The position numbers and the translations under genes are program-made. A stretch of DNA of 36,942 bases. Source: Prochlorococcus sp. AG-449-J16 (GTDB lineage Bacteria; Cyanobacteriota; Cyanobacteriia; PCC-6307; Cyanobiaceae). Below are positions 8,656 to 17,061 of the stretch, in pieces. Where the stretch lies: assembly GCA_003209565.1 (NCBI GenBank), contig QCQK01000014.1:1-36942 (forward strand), given 5' to 3'. How positions within the stretch are numbered: the first letter of the stretch is position 1; the number at the start of each line of letters is the position of its first letter. Below the pieces are notes generated by a model, which did not search any database, was not told the DNA's origin, and worked only from the letters and a program-made list of their open reading frames with translations.

Positions 8656-9723
8656 TTACAAATCTAGAGATATATCTACTAGTTTAGCCACAAGTTGTTC
8701 AATATTTAAACCTGAAGCTTTCCAAAGCATTGGAAACATACTGTTTTTTGTAAATCCAGGGATTGTATTTATTTCATTTAACAAAATTTTGTTTGAAGAT
8801 TTTTCTAAAAAGAAATCTACTCTTGCAAAACCGAAAATATTTAGTGCTCTACAACTTTTAATAGCAATTTCTTTAATTTCTTTTGTGATTTTAGAATCTA
8901 TTTCTGCTGGAATAGTAATCATATTATTTGAGTTATATTTCGAATCGTAATCATACCAATCACTTTTATACTTTACTTCACCTATCTCAGATGTTAAGAG
9001 TTTTGAATTCCCAATTATTCCGCATTCAATCTCTCTTACATCTAACCCTTCCTCTACAAGGATTCTTGAATCTATTTCCCGAGCCTTTTCTAATGCTTGT
9101 AGTATTTTCGATTCACTTACGACTTTTGAGATACCAAGAGATGATCCAGAGTTCGATGGTTTAACAAAAACAGGAAAATTTAATTTTTTTAAAATTTCAG
9201 TAATTATCTTATTTTTTACTTCCTCATTTTTGAGGTCTTCATTTTGAAAAACTAGATAATTAACTTGTGGGATTTTATGTTTTGAGAAAATTGTTTTCAT
9301 CAATATTTTATCCATACCAAGAGCAGAGCCTATAATTTCACATCCGACTAGAGGTTTCTTTGTAAATCTTAGTAAGCCATGAATTGATCCGTCTTCACCA
9401 TTAAATCCATGTAAAAGAGGAAACCAAATATCAACATTTTGAAATTCAATTCCGTCTAGGAAGTTAATTTTTTCTTGATTAAAATTTCCTTGTTTTTTTG
9501 TTAGGTTCTTTTCAGATTCACCAACTAGAATTTTTTCCGAAATATCACTATCAAGCCAATCTCCATATTTGTTTATGTAAAAGGCTTTAACAGTAAAGCG
9601 TTCTTTGTTTTTTTCTGCATTAAATGCTTGAAAAACTGTTCTTGAAGAGGCTATAGATACTTCATGTTCATTGGATCGCCCACCAAATATTAATCCAATA
9701 CATTTTTTCTTTCCCCTGATCAT
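8656..9723 (-). CDS. ddl: D-alanine--D-alanine ligase
   Basis: ATP-grasp enzyme that makes the D-Ala-D-Ala dipeptide for peptidoglycan. The 355 aa carry GLIFGGRSNEHEVSIAS at the N-terminus, FPLLHGFNGEDGSIHGLL, the ATP-grasp segment FPVFVKPSNSGSSLGISKV, ILVEEGLDVREIECGI, and the metal-binding end ILLNEINTIPGFTKNSMFP. It is in a same-strand run with miaB upstream (10 bp) and a small membrane protein, ftsQ and ftsZ downstream. The ddl-ftsQ-ftsZ order is also seen in dcw clusters of many bacteria. Confidence 0.97.
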   Translation of the reverse strand: MIRGKKKCIGLIFGGRSNEHEVSIASSRTVFQAFNAEKNKERFTVKAFYINKYGDWLDSDISEKILVGESEKNLTKKQGNFNQEKINFLDGIEFQNVDIWFPLLHGFNGEDGSIHGLLRFTKKPLVGCEIIGSALGMDKILMKTIFSKHKIPQVNYLVFQNEDLKNEEVKNKIITEILKKLNFPVFVKPSNSGSSLGISKVVSESKILQALEKAREIDSRILVEEGLDVREIECGIIGNSKLLTSEIGEVKYKSDWYDYDSKYNSNNMITIPAEIDSKITKEIKEIAIKSCRALNIFGFARVDFFLEKSSNKILLNEINTIPGFTKNSMFPMLWKASGLNIEQLVAKLVDISLDL

Positions 9724-9733
9724 TTAAAAAAAA

Positions 9734-11128
9734 TTATAAATAAAGGTCGCCTGTTAAAGAAAAAGGTCTTGCTTCATTTATTCTGACATCTATCTCATCT
9801 CCTAATGAAAAATTAAAGTTAACGTTTTTGGGAATCTCCACGAAAGTTAATCTATTTGTCCTAGTTCTACCCATAATTTGGGAGGAATTTTTTGGATTTA
9901 AACCCTCAATTAAAACACTTTCGATATTGTTGATATATCTTTGATTTCTTTTCCTAGCAGTTTTCTCGACTAAGTCATTAATTTCTTGCAATCTAGCTTT
10001 TTTTACGTCTTCCGAAAGTTGGTTCGACCAAATTGCTGCAGGCGTGTTTGGTCTTGGAGAATATGCTGCTGTGTTTACTTGATCAAAGCCAATTTCTGAG
10101 ATTAGCTTTAATGTATCTTTATATTGTTGTTCGGTTTCTCCTGGGAAAGCAACTATTGCGTCAGCTGTGATTGATGCATCTGGCATTAATGATCTTATAT
10201 TCTCGATAATATTCTTATATTTTTTGACAGTATATCCTCTGGACATTAGTTTTAAGATTTCATCATTCCCACTTTGGAAGGGAATATGGAAATGTTCACA
10301 GACTTTATCAAGTTCAAAACAAGCTTGAATCAATCTTTTTGAAAAATATCTTGGATGACTGGTAGCAAATCTTATTCTACGAATTCCTTTAACATCATGA
10401 ATGTAATACAAAAGATCAGTTAGAGTATTTTCTTTTCTCCCTTCTTTTGTGGTTCCTGGAAGATCTCTACCATAAGCATCAATATTTTGGCCCAAAAGAG
10501 TAATTTCTTTAAAATTATTATCAGCTAATTTTTGGATCTCACTTTTTATGGCATTTGGATATCTTGATTGCTCTTTTCCTCTAACAGATGGAACTACACA
10601 ATATGAACATCTTTCATTACATCCATAAATTATATTAACCCAGCCACATATAGAGCTTTCTCTCCTGGCATTTGTGATGTCTTCAGAAATGAAGGTTTCT
10701 TCCGTGGCAGCAACTTGATTACCCAAGTCGACTTTCCCGAGCAGATTCTCAAGGTTGTTTACATGTTGAGGCCCCATTACTAAATCAAGTTCTGGGACTC
10801 TTCTTAATAAGGATTCTCCTTCTTGCTGAGCAAGGCAACCTGCAACAACAAGTTTCAGATTAGGTGTGTGGTGCTTTCTTTTTGCTTGCCTTCCTAGAAA
10901 ACTATAAACTTTTTGCTCCGCATTATCTCTTATCGTGCATGTATTATACAAGACCAAATCGGCATTTAATTCATTATCTGCTTTGGTATATCCCATTTTT
11001 TCTAACGTCCCAGCCATTCTCTCAGAATCAGCCTTGTTCATTTGGCATCCAAATGTTGTTATCCAATAACTACCAGTAGTTGAATTCTTTTGAAAATTTT
11101 TTTCGCCTTTTTTTGTTTTTGTTAGCAC
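9734..11128 (-). CDS. miaB: tRNA-2-methylthio-N6-dimethylallyladenosine synthase
   Basis: Radical SAM methylthiotransferase modifying A37 of tRNAs. The 464 aa show the UPF0004 domain with cluster ligands Cys28 ([14 protein letters not shown]), Cys64 ([12 protein letters not shown]) and Cys98 (VAGCLAQ). The radical SAM motif CNERCSYC (Cys170, Cys174, Cys177) and a C-terminal TRAM domain (about 400-464) follow. The QMNKADSE wording separates MiaB from RimO and MtaB. Translation starts at GTG (11128). tRNA-His lies 70 bp upstream on the same strand, so the two may share a transcript. ddl follows 10 bp downstream. Confidence 0.96.
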   Translation of the reverse strand: MLTKTKKGEKNFQKNSTTGSYWITTFGCQMNKADSERMAGTLEKMGYTKADNELNADLVLYNTCTIRDNAEQKVYSFLGRQAKRKHHTPNLKLVVAGCLAQQEGESLLRRVPELDLVMGPQHVNNLENLLGKVDLGNQVAATEETFISEDITNARRESSICGWVNIIYGCNERCSYCVVPSVRGKEQSRYPNAIKSEIQKLADNNFKEITLLGQNIDAYGRDLPGTTKEGRKENTLTDLLYYIHDVKGIRRIRFATSHPRYFSKRLIQACFELDKVCEHFHIPFQSGNDEILKLMSRGYTVKKYKNIIENIRSLMPDASITADAIVAFPGETEQQYKDTLKLISEIGFDQVNTAAYSPRPNTPAAIWSNQLSEDVKKARLQEINDLVEKTARKRNQRYINNIESVLIEGLNPKNSSQIMGRTRTNRLTFVEIPKNVNFNFSLGDEIDVRINEARPFSLTGDLYL

Positions 11129-11198
11129 TTTGCCAGGAATTTTTTATGATTCATTAGTTCAAAATTACAATTTAAAAAATTTTTCTGCAATTTTTGAG

Positions 11199-11272
11199 GG
11201 CGAGCGAGGGGATTCGAACCCCCGAATAGCGGCGCCACAAGCCGCTGCCTTAACCACTTGGCGACGCCCGCC
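11199..11272 (-). tRNA. tRNA-His (GTG anticodon)
   Basis: The minus strand folds as a full cloverleaf. The acceptor stem GCGGGCG pairs with CGCTCGC. Placing U8 correctly leaves an extra G (11272) opposite C73 (11199), the G-1:C73 pair diagnostic for tRNA-His. The anticodon stem GCGGC/GCCGC closes loop TTGTGGC with anticodon GTG. The T loop is TTCGAAT. CCA is not encoded. It lies upstream of miaB on the same strand. Confidence 0.97.
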
Positions 11273-11401
11273 TCACAGTTATAAATTTAACAACTCAAGG
11301 GTAATTTTTCATAGTTATTTTTATCTTTTAGCGAAATTTGAATTATTTTCTAAATTCAGTAAAGTTTTCTTATGATTTAAAATAGAAGAAAATTTAAAAA
11401 T

Positions 11402-12637
11402 TTGAGTAATTCCGGCACAGCTGAGGTTCTTATTCCCAGAAGCCTTTGTTTAATAGAAGATATTGATAACCTCATTATTGATGTAGAGGATTTATGTTCA
11501 GTTTCCATTAGTTGGGAGGATGGATTTGTCTCTGAGTTAAAGCCTTCAAAAAATCAAGTTGCAAAACCAAAAAATATTTTATTCCCAAGATTTGTAGAAT
11601 CGCATTCGCATTTTGATAAATCTTTTACATGGGCGGATTTTCCTAACTTGGAATCAAACTATGGAGGAGCATTATCAGTAAATCTTGAAGAACATAAAAC
11701 TAGAACTACAGATAAGGTTCTTGAAAGAGTTGAGAAATCATTAAAACTTGCTATCAGAAATGGATATAGAGCTATTAGAAGTCATATTGATACATACAAA
11801 AGTCAATCAATTGATATTTGGATTGAACTTTTCAAATTACAAAAAAAATTTTCATCTGAGTTGACTTTACAATTTGTTGCTCTAGCCCCATTGGAATTTT
11901 GGGATACTTCTAATGGAGAAGATTTGGCAAAAATATTTTCCTCTTATGGTGGTATTTTAGGAGGTGTTATTGTTCCTCCTTTCAATAAAAAAAATACAAG
12001 CAAATTTCTCGCAAAGATGCTTCTTCTAGCTAGTAAATATAAATTAGAAATTGATTTACATATAGATGAATCGATCATTGAGCCTGGAGCGGGAATAAAA
12101 GTTTTATTGGAGACAATCGAAAATTTAAAAATTAATAATGTTCCAATTACTTGTAGTCATTTAAGTAGTCTTATTTCCCTAAGTCATAGAGAGATTTTAA
12201 ATTTAGGAGAAAAAATGGCTGAGAAAAATATTAAAGTTATTGCTTTACCTCTAACAAATTTTTGGCTGCTCAATCGAAGTAATAAAACTACCTCATTAAA
12301 AAGACCAGTTGCGCCAATAAAGCAATTACAAAAATCACACGTTGATGTGTCTCTAGGTAGTGATAATGTGCAAGATCCCTGGTACCCATTTGGTAATTTT
12401 GATCCTTTTTATGTGTTGTCTTGCTCGATACCTATGCTTCAACTAAATCCCTGGGAGAGAATGACTCTATCTTCTATTTTTTTAGCTCCAAGCAGATTAT
12501 TAAACTTAAAATGGGATGGTTTAATTAAAAGGGGTTGTCCTGCTGATTTTGTGATTTTAGATGCACAAAGATGGGCGGATGTTTTTTCGGGTACCTTAAA
12601 GAGAAAAGTGTTTATAAAGGGCGATTTATATTGCTAA
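11402..12637 (+). CDS. CodA-like amidohydrolase (cytosine deaminase family), substrate uncertain
   Basis: Metal-dependent amidohydrolase, 411 aa, related to cytosine deaminase. The metal and catalytic residues expected from E. coli CodA are present: His68 and His70 (ESHSHFDK), His220 and Glu223 (LHIDES), His253 (CSHLSSL) and Asp321 (GSDNVQDPWYPFG). However, the residue after the metal Asp is Asn322 rather than Asp, and the stretch VALAPLE replaces VAFPQEG, removing the Gln thought to read cytosine. The ring substrate may therefore differ. The start is TTG at 11402; no better in-frame start was seen nearby. The FAD-linked oxidase starts 39 bp downstream, so the two probably form a catabolic pair. 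Confidence 0.8.
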   Translation: MSNSGTAEVLIPRSLCLIEDIDNLIIDVEDLCSVSISWEDGFVSELKPSKNQVAKPKNILFPRFVESHSHFDKSFTWADFPNLESNYGGALSVNLEEHKTRTTDKVLERVEKSLKLAIRNGYRAIRSHIDTYKSQSIDIWIELFKLQKKFSSELTLQFVALAPLEFWDTSNGEDLAKIFSSYGGILGGVIVPPFNKKNTSKFLAKMLLLASKYKLEIDLHIDESIIEPGAGIKVLLETIENLKINNVPITCSHLSSLISLSHREILNLGEKMAEKNIKVIALPLTNFWLLNRSNKTTSLKRPVAPIKQLQKSHVDVSLGSDNVQDPWYPFGNFDPFYVLSCSIPMLQLNPWERMTLSSIFLAPSRLLNLKWDGLIKRGCPADFVILDAQRWADVFSGTLKRKVFIKGDLYC

Positions 12638-12676
12638 TAGGCTAATTTATATACAAAACAATAAAAAATTTAAATA

Positions 12677-14032
12677 ATGACATCAAATAATCTTAAATAT
12701 ATAGACAAATTTAGGGAAGTTAACAACTTAGAGATTATTGAAAGCCAATCTGACATAAAAAGACTTTCAAAAGATTTTTATAATTACTCTCCAATCCTTA
12801 CTGAAAAATTAGACGAATGTATTGCTGATTTGGTGGTAAGACCAGGTGATCACAAAGCCGTAAAGGAAGTAGCAGAAATTTGTTGGAAATTTTCTATCCC
12901 ACTTACTTTAAGGGGTTCAGGTACAGGTAATTATGGACAAGCTGTCCCATTATTTAAAGGAGTTGTAATGCAGATGAGTCACTTTAATAAGTTAGAAGAA
13001 TTTGACCCAGATACAGGTTTTGTAAAAGTACAGTCTGGCTGTATTATGGGAGATTTGAATAAAAAACTAGAGAAATATGGGAGGGAATTGAGGTTGCTTC
13101 CCAGTACTTGGAAAACCGCAACAATTGGAGGTTTTATTGCAGGTGGATCAGGGGGTATTGGGTCAATTAGGTGGGGATTTTTAAGAGATCCAGGAAATCT
13201 TATTGGTTTAGAGGCAGTAACGATGAATGAAAAACCTGCATTATTAAAATTTGATGCTGAAGAATCCGAACCTCTAAATCATGCTTATGGGACTAATGGA
13301 ATAATTACTTCTTTAGTACTTGCTACTGATATCAAACGTAAGTGGTATTCGATAGTTATCGACTGTATTGAATTTGAAAAAGCAATAGAAATATTAAAAA
13401 CTCTCACGAGCGCAGCGATTGATCTGAAACTAGGAGCAATTCTTGAAGAAGGAATCGTAGATCAAATGCCAAAATGGTTTAAAAGTAATTCTAGAATCCA
13501 CAAGATATTGATTCAATCTACTCTTGGAGGAATAAAAACCATCGAGCTAATTTGTAAAAAATTCGAAGTTGGATATACCCTCCTTGGGGAAGAAGAAAAA
13601 CTCGTCAATGGAATTTCTGAAGTCGTATGGAATCATACTACTCTTCATATGAGGTCTAGGGATAAAAATTGGACTTATTTACAGATGCTTTTGCCCCTTA
13701 ATAATGAACTAGAATTGATTAACTTTTTGAGAAAAAAATGGGGTAAAAAAGTCCTTTGGCATTTAGAGGCAGTTTCTCAACAAGGATCACCGCGATTAGC
13801 TGCTTTGCCTGTATTAAAGTGGAATGGGATAGATGAATTAAATAAAATAATGGAAGATTGTAAGAAACTTGGTGCGTTTATTTTTAATCCCCATGTTTTA
13901 ACTGTCGAAGGCGGCGGCCTAGGAGTGGTTGACGCAGATCAAGTAAAAGCGAAATTAAAATTTGATCCCAAAGGGCTATTAAATCCAGGAAAATTGGAAG
14001 GTTGGGAAGTAAAGGAACAATTTAAAATTTAA
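12677..14032 (+). CDS. FAD-linked oxidase (GlcD/PCMH-type FAD-binding)
   Basis: Flavin-dependent oxidoreductase of the vanillyl-alcohol-oxidase/GlcD class, 451 aa. The FAD-binding domain covers about residues 50-230: DLVVRPGDHKAVKEVAEI, then the pyrophosphate loop LTLRGSGTGNYGQAVP, MSHFNKLEEFD, STWKTATIGGFIAGGSGG and GFLRDPGNLIGLEAV. The C-terminal part ends with FDPKGLLNPGKLEGW, matching the family FDPxxxLNPGK end. The substrate is unknown; glycolate oxidase proper has a longer GlcD and partner GlcE/GlcF, which are not here. Its neighbour is the CodA-like amidohydrolase, suggesting oxidation and hydrolysis of the same compound class. Its stop codon overlaps that of convergent folC by 4 bp. 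Confidence 0.82.
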   Translation: MTSNNLKYIDKFREVNNLEIIESQSDIKRLSKDFYNYSPILTEKLDECIADLVVRPGDHKAVKEVAEICWKFSIPLTLRGSGTGNYGQAVPLFKGVVMQMSHFNKLEEFDPDTGFVKVQSGCIMGDLNKKLEKYGRELRLLPSTWKTATIGGFIAGGSGGIGSIRWGFLRDPGNLIGLEAVTMNEKPALLKFDAEESEPLNHAYGTNGIITSLVLATDIKRKWYSIVIDCIEFEKAIEILKTLTSAAIDLKLGAILEEGIVDQMPKWFKSNSRIHKILIQSTLGGIKTIELICKKFEVGYTLLGEEEKLVNGISEVVWNHTTLHMRSRDKNWTYLQMLLPLNNELELINFLRKKWGKKVLWHLEAVSQQGSPRLAALPVLKWNGIDELNKIMEDCKKLGAFIFNPHVLTVEGGGLGVVDADQVKAKLKFDPKGLLNPGKLEGWEVKEQFKI

Positions 14033-15261
14033 CATTTCTGTGTATTTGCAAATTTAATAAATTCAGCAACTAAAAAAATTGAACCTGTTAGAACAGGATG
14101 ATTAGGTGGCCATTTTTCTAAAGAAAATAAATACTCAATGGCAAGTTCAAATGTTTTAAATTCAATTGTTTTTTGAAGGTCGATTTCTTTAATGTGAGAG
14201 AGATCGTTTAATTGCCAACTAGGTTGGTTTGGAACTGGCACAAGTAACAAGTGATCATTTTTCTTTAGAAGTGTTTTTAATATTGCAAAAATATCTTTTT
14301 GTCTTTGGACACCTAAAATCCAATAAATTCCTTTATCTTCATTTTCCCAACTGATTCGCTCATTAGAGAGTGCTTTTGCAGCAGGATAATTATGCGCACA
14401 ATCTACAAGAATTTCTTTGTTGAAATAATTTATTATTTCTAGCCTACCCTTCCAAGTTGTCTTTTTAAGACCCTCAGATATGTGTTTTTCTTTAATATTG
14501 AATCCCAAATTATTCAGTGCTTCAATTGCTCCAATAGCTACTGAAGCATTTTGCTTCTGGAAAATTCCTTTTAATCCAAGCTCATAGCTATTTGAAATTG
14601 AATCTTTCCAGATAATTTCTGCCCCAACCTCTTTAACTTTTTTGGTAATTAAATTTTCAACTTGACTATTTTGGTCGCATGAAATGACAATTGTGTTTTT
14701 TTCAATAACTGCTAATTTTTCTTTGGCAATTTTTTCAATCGTATCTCCTAGAAATTCTTTATGGTCTAAACCAATATTCCCAATAGCAATTATTGGTCTT
14801 GATTTATGGGCTGTTGTCGCATCTAATCGTCCCCCTAAGCCTGCTTCAAGAATGAGCAATTCAACTTTTTTATTATCAAAAAAATTTAGTGCGCAGCAAA
14901 TGATTTTTTCAAAAGGAGTTAATTCCAATGTTGAAAATTTTTTTTCTAATGATCTATAGATTTTTTCAAAATCTGTTTTATTTATATTTTTTTTATTAAC
15001 TCTAATCCTCTCGCATACGTCCAAAAGATGAGGAGATGTCGTTACACCAAAATTTATTTTAGCTTCAAAAAGTATACTTTCTAAATATGACGCGATTGAT
15101 CCTTTTCCATTGGTTCCAATAATTTGTATTGCAGGGATATTCTTGCAAGGATTACCAAGTTCTTGAAGTGCTTTTTTAATTCTTGATAAACCTAACTTGA
15201 TATTATCCCTTTCGTATTTGGGCGATAATAATTCAAAAATTTTTAAATTTACATTTTTCAA
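14029..15261 (-). CDS. folC: Dihydrofolate synthase / folylpolyglutamate synthase
   Basis: Mur-ligase-family enzyme that adds glutamate to dihydropteroate and folates using ATP. The 410 aa show the P-loop IIGTNGKGSIASYLESIL near residue 50, TTSPHLLDVCERIRVN, ILEAGLGGRLDATT, IGNIGLDHKEFLGDTIEKIA and LVDCAHNYPAAKAL, all in the family order. It starts 11 bp downstream of argD on the same strand, so it is probably read from the tRNA-Leu/argD promoter. It ends against the FAD-linked oxidase with overlapping stop codons. Confidence 0.95.
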   Translation of the reverse strand: MKNVNLKIFELLSPKYERDNIKLGLSRIKKALQELGNPCKNIPAIQIIGTNGKGSIASYLESILFEAKINFGVTTSPHLLDVCERIRVNKKNINKTDFEKIYRSLEKKFSTLELTPFEKIICCALNFFDNKKVELLILEAGLGGRLDATTAHKSRPIIAIGNIGLDHKEFLGDTIEKIAKEKLAVIEKNTIVISCDQNSQVENLITKKVKEVGAEIIWKDSISNSYELGLKGIFQKQNASVAIGAIEALNNLGFNIKEKHISEGLKKTTWKGRLEIINYFNKEILVDCAHNYPAAKALSNERISWENEDKGIYWILGVQRQKDIFAILKTLLKKNDHLLLVPVPNQPSWQLNDLSHIKEIDLQKTIEFKTFELAIEYLFSLEKWPPNHPVLTGSIFLVAEFIKFANTQKC

Positions 15262-15272
15262 AATTTAAATTG

Positions 15273-16448
15273 CTATAACTCTTCAAAAATTGAATTTAGC
15301 TTATCCAAAAGAATATTAATTTCTCGTCGAGATATAACTAATGGTGGGACAATCCTTACTACATTTCCTCCTGCGGGGACTACCAGTAATCCTTTATCAA
15401 AAGCTCTTAATGTAATTTTTTTTGCATCAGCATAATCATCATTGATCACAAGACCTTGTATTAAACCTAAACCTCTTTTCCCGCTAATAATAGTTGGAAA
15501 TTTTTTTGACAATTCTTCAAACCCTGCACTTAATTGTTCTCCTCTTAGATAAACATTATTTATAAGATTTCTTCTATTTATTTCTTCTAATACAGTTAGG
15601 GCAGCTTTACAGGCGAAAGGGTTCCCCCCAAAAGTGCTTGCATGATCTCCTGGAGAAAAAATGTTGGCTTTTTCTTTTACTAACAATGCTCCAATTGCAT
15701 GACCTCCTCCTAATCCTTTAGCAAGGGTGAATCCATCAGGTTCGATTCCTAAATTCTCATAACCCCACATTTTCCCAGTTCGACCTACTCCACTTTGGAC
15801 CTCATCTAAAATGAGAAGAGAATTATATTTATCACATATATCTCTAAGGCTTTTAAAAAATATTTTACTTCCAGGAATTACGCCACCCTCTCCTTGTATT
15901 GGTTCAACTAAAACTCCGGAAATTTTTTGATTATTATTTTCACACTCCTTAAATATTTTTTTTACCGAATCAAAATTGTTAAATTTAAAAAATTTGAACC
16001 CTTGAATCAATGGTTCGAAGCCTTTTTGATATTTGGGTTGTCCAGTAGCACTCAATGCTGCAAGCGTTCTTCCATGAAAGCTGGATTCTGCTGCGAGAAT
16101 AATTGATTCTTTACCCTTATTTGTTGTATTGCCGTATTTTTTAATTAATTTAATTGCTGATTCATTTGCTTCCGCACCACTGTTGCAGAAGAAGACACTT
16201 TTAGCACAACTCATATTCGTTAAAGTTCTGCCTAGTTGTTCTTGTTCTTCAATGTTGTAGAGATTGGAAATGTGCTGAATCTTTCTAAGTTGAGTTGATA
16301 ACCTTCTTCTTAAAACTCTATCGCTATGTCCAAGACTACAAGTTGCTATACCAGCGACTGCATCAAGATACTTTTTACCTGTTTTGTCCCATAACCAACA
16401 ACCTTTTCCTTTTTTGAAAGATATATCGAATCTACTATAGGTATTCAT
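15273..16448 (-). CDS. argD: Acetylornithine aminotransferase
   Basis: PLP enzyme of arginine synthesis converting N-acetylglutamate semialdehyde to acetylornithine. 391 aa from the ATG at 16448 (MNTYSRFDISFKKGKGCWLW). Visible signatures are DAVAGIATCSLGH, FCNSGAEANESAIKL, SFHGRTLAALSATGQ, LILDEVQSGVGRTGKMW and the PLP lysine in TLAKGLGGGHAIGAL. The frame stays open 27 codons further upstream, but that stretch is tRNA-Leu and not protein. The start is 5 nt from the mature 3' end of the tRNA, with no Shine-Dalgarno in between, so a tRNA-processed mRNA would be almost leaderless. folC follows 11 bp downstream. Confidence 0.96.
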   Translation of the reverse strand: MNTYSRFDISFKKGKGCWLWDKTGKKYLDAVAGIATCSLGHSDRVLRRRLSTQLRKIQHISNLYNIEEQEQLGRTLTNMSCAKSVFFCNSGAEANESAIKLIKKYGNTTNKGKESIILAAESSFHGRTLAALSATGQPKYQKGFEPLIQGFKFFKFNNFDSVKKIFKECENNNQKISGVLVEPIQGEGGVIPGSKIFFKSLRDICDKYNSLLILDEVQSGVGRTGKMWGYENLGIEPDGFTLAKGLGGGHAIGALLVKEKANIFSPGDHASTFGGNPFACKAALTVLEEINRRNLINNVYLRGEQLSAGFEELSKKFPTIISGKRGLGLIQGLVINDDYADAKKITLRAFDKGLLVVPAGGNVVRIVPPLVISRREINILLDKLNSIFEEL

Positions 16449-16453
16449 CAAAG

Positions 16454-16535
16454 TGGGAGCGGTCGGACTTGAACCGACATACCCGAAGGTGCCGCATTTT
16501 GAGTGCGGTGCGTCTACCAATTCCACCACGCTCCC
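16454..16535 (-). tRNA. tRNA-Leu (CAA anticodon)
   Basis: A cloverleaf with the long variable arm expected of tRNA-Leu, 82 nt. The acceptor stem GGGAGCG pairs with CGCTCCC, with U8 in place and A73 at 16454. The anticodon stem CCGCA/TGCGG closes loop CTCAAAA, giving CAA. The variable arm CACCTTCGGGTA and the T arm GTCGGTTCAAGTCCGAC are clear. CCA is not encoded. argD follows 5 nt downstream. Confidence 0.97.
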
Positions 16536-16562
16536 AAGGCTCTTGCAAAAATCAACTTTCTC

Positions 16563-16571
16563 ATTATAACA
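16563..16571 (-). promoter_or_regulatory. Extended -10 promoter for tRNA-Leu/argD
   Basis: The minus strand reads TGTTATAAT, a perfect TATAAT box with an extended TGn element, about 28 nt upstream of the tRNA 5' end. No clear -35 is seen. This would drive tRNA-Leu and probably argD-folC. Confidence 0.6.
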
Positions 16572-16792
16572 AAAATCAACTTATTGACTATTGTTTTGGT
16601 CAAGGAACAGTGATCAAAATAACGTTTGTTAATAGCTAATCTATTCTTCAAAAACATAGAATTGTATTTATCGAATTTGCTGACAATAAATGATATTAAA
16701 ATACATTATTTTACATATATGCTTCAATTATGTATCAAATATCCAATAAAAAACTTATTTTGGAGGATGCAGCTTCATACTCAGTAATATTA

Positions 16793-16801
16793 TGTTATAT
16801 T
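16793..16801 (+). promoter_or_regulatory. Candidate extended -10 upstream of the mini-ORFs
   Basis: TGTTATATT (TG, one base, TATATT) ends 15 nt before the ATG at 16817. Transcription from it would give a leader of roughly 10 nt. Inferred from sequence only. Confidence 0.35.
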
Positions 16802-16816
16802 TAAAATAAAAATTAA

Positions 16817-16924
16817 ATGACAAAAATTAAAGCTAAAAAATTCTCATTAAAATTCGTTCCCTATCTTTTCATTGCAGTTACTATTTTGACAGCATTTGGA
16901 TCTAACAGTGGAACATGGGCATGA
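16817..16924 (+). CDS. Putative small membrane peptide, 35 aa (first of an overlapping pair)
   Basis: Function not recognised. It runs from ATG to TGA, beginning MTKIKAKKFSLKF (six Lys in the first 12 residues), then a hydrophobic stretch (VPYLFIAVTILTAFG) and a short polar end (SNSGTWA). The shape is a one-pass membrane peptide or signal-peptide-like sequence. Its stop overlaps the start of a second mini-ORF as ATGA, which supports translation of both. No Shine-Dalgarno is evident. It does not match the photosystem or cytochrome b6f small subunits I know. Coding status is unproven. Confidence 0.45.
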   Translation: MTKIKAKKFSLKFVPYLFIAVTILTAFGSNSGTWA

Positions 16925-17025
16925 ATGGTTTCAAGATTAGTGGTTTAAATAAAATTTGGTCAAGTCGCTTCTTGGTGTTATTCCTCATATTTTTAGGTTG
17001 TATTTCACTCATCAATATTGCTTAA
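16921..17025 (+). CDS. Putative small membrane peptide, 34 aa (second of an overlapping pair)
   Basis: Function not recognised. It starts at the ATG inside the ATGA overlap with the preceding mini-ORF. The N-terminus is moderately basic (MNGFKISGLNKIWSSR), followed by a strongly hydrophobic segment (FLVLFLIFLGCISLINI) and a stop. Topology resembles the first peptide though the sequences are not alike. It ends 36 bp before the convergent murA stop. It may be a real small membrane protein or chance in AT-rich DNA, where hydrophobic codons are common. Confidence 0.4.
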   Translation: MNGFKISGLNKIWSSRFLVLFLIFLGCISLINIA

Positions 17026-17061
17026 GTTTAAATAATTTACAAAATTCGTGCTCTGAGAAAT

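Larger units (their letters stand above)
16536..16816. other. Intergenic stretch between tRNA-Leu and the mini-ORFs
   Basis: About 280 bp of AT-rich sequence without a convincing gene. It holds the tRNA-Leu promoter (minus strand), a 12-bp direct repeat AAAAATCAACTT at 16547-16558 and 16571-16582 flanking that -10 box, and a possible extended -10 for the plus-strand mini-ORFs near 16796-16801. No other RNA gene or strong hairpin is seen. Confidence 0.6.

Noticed and set aside
11130..11375. Plus-strand open frame of 81 codons
   Set aside because: It runs antisense through tRNA-His and has no protein features.
16449..16529. N-terminal extension of argD by 27 codons
   Set aside because: This stretch is the tRNA-Leu gene on the same strand; the open frame through it is accidental. 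Family N-terminus begins at the ATG at 16448.
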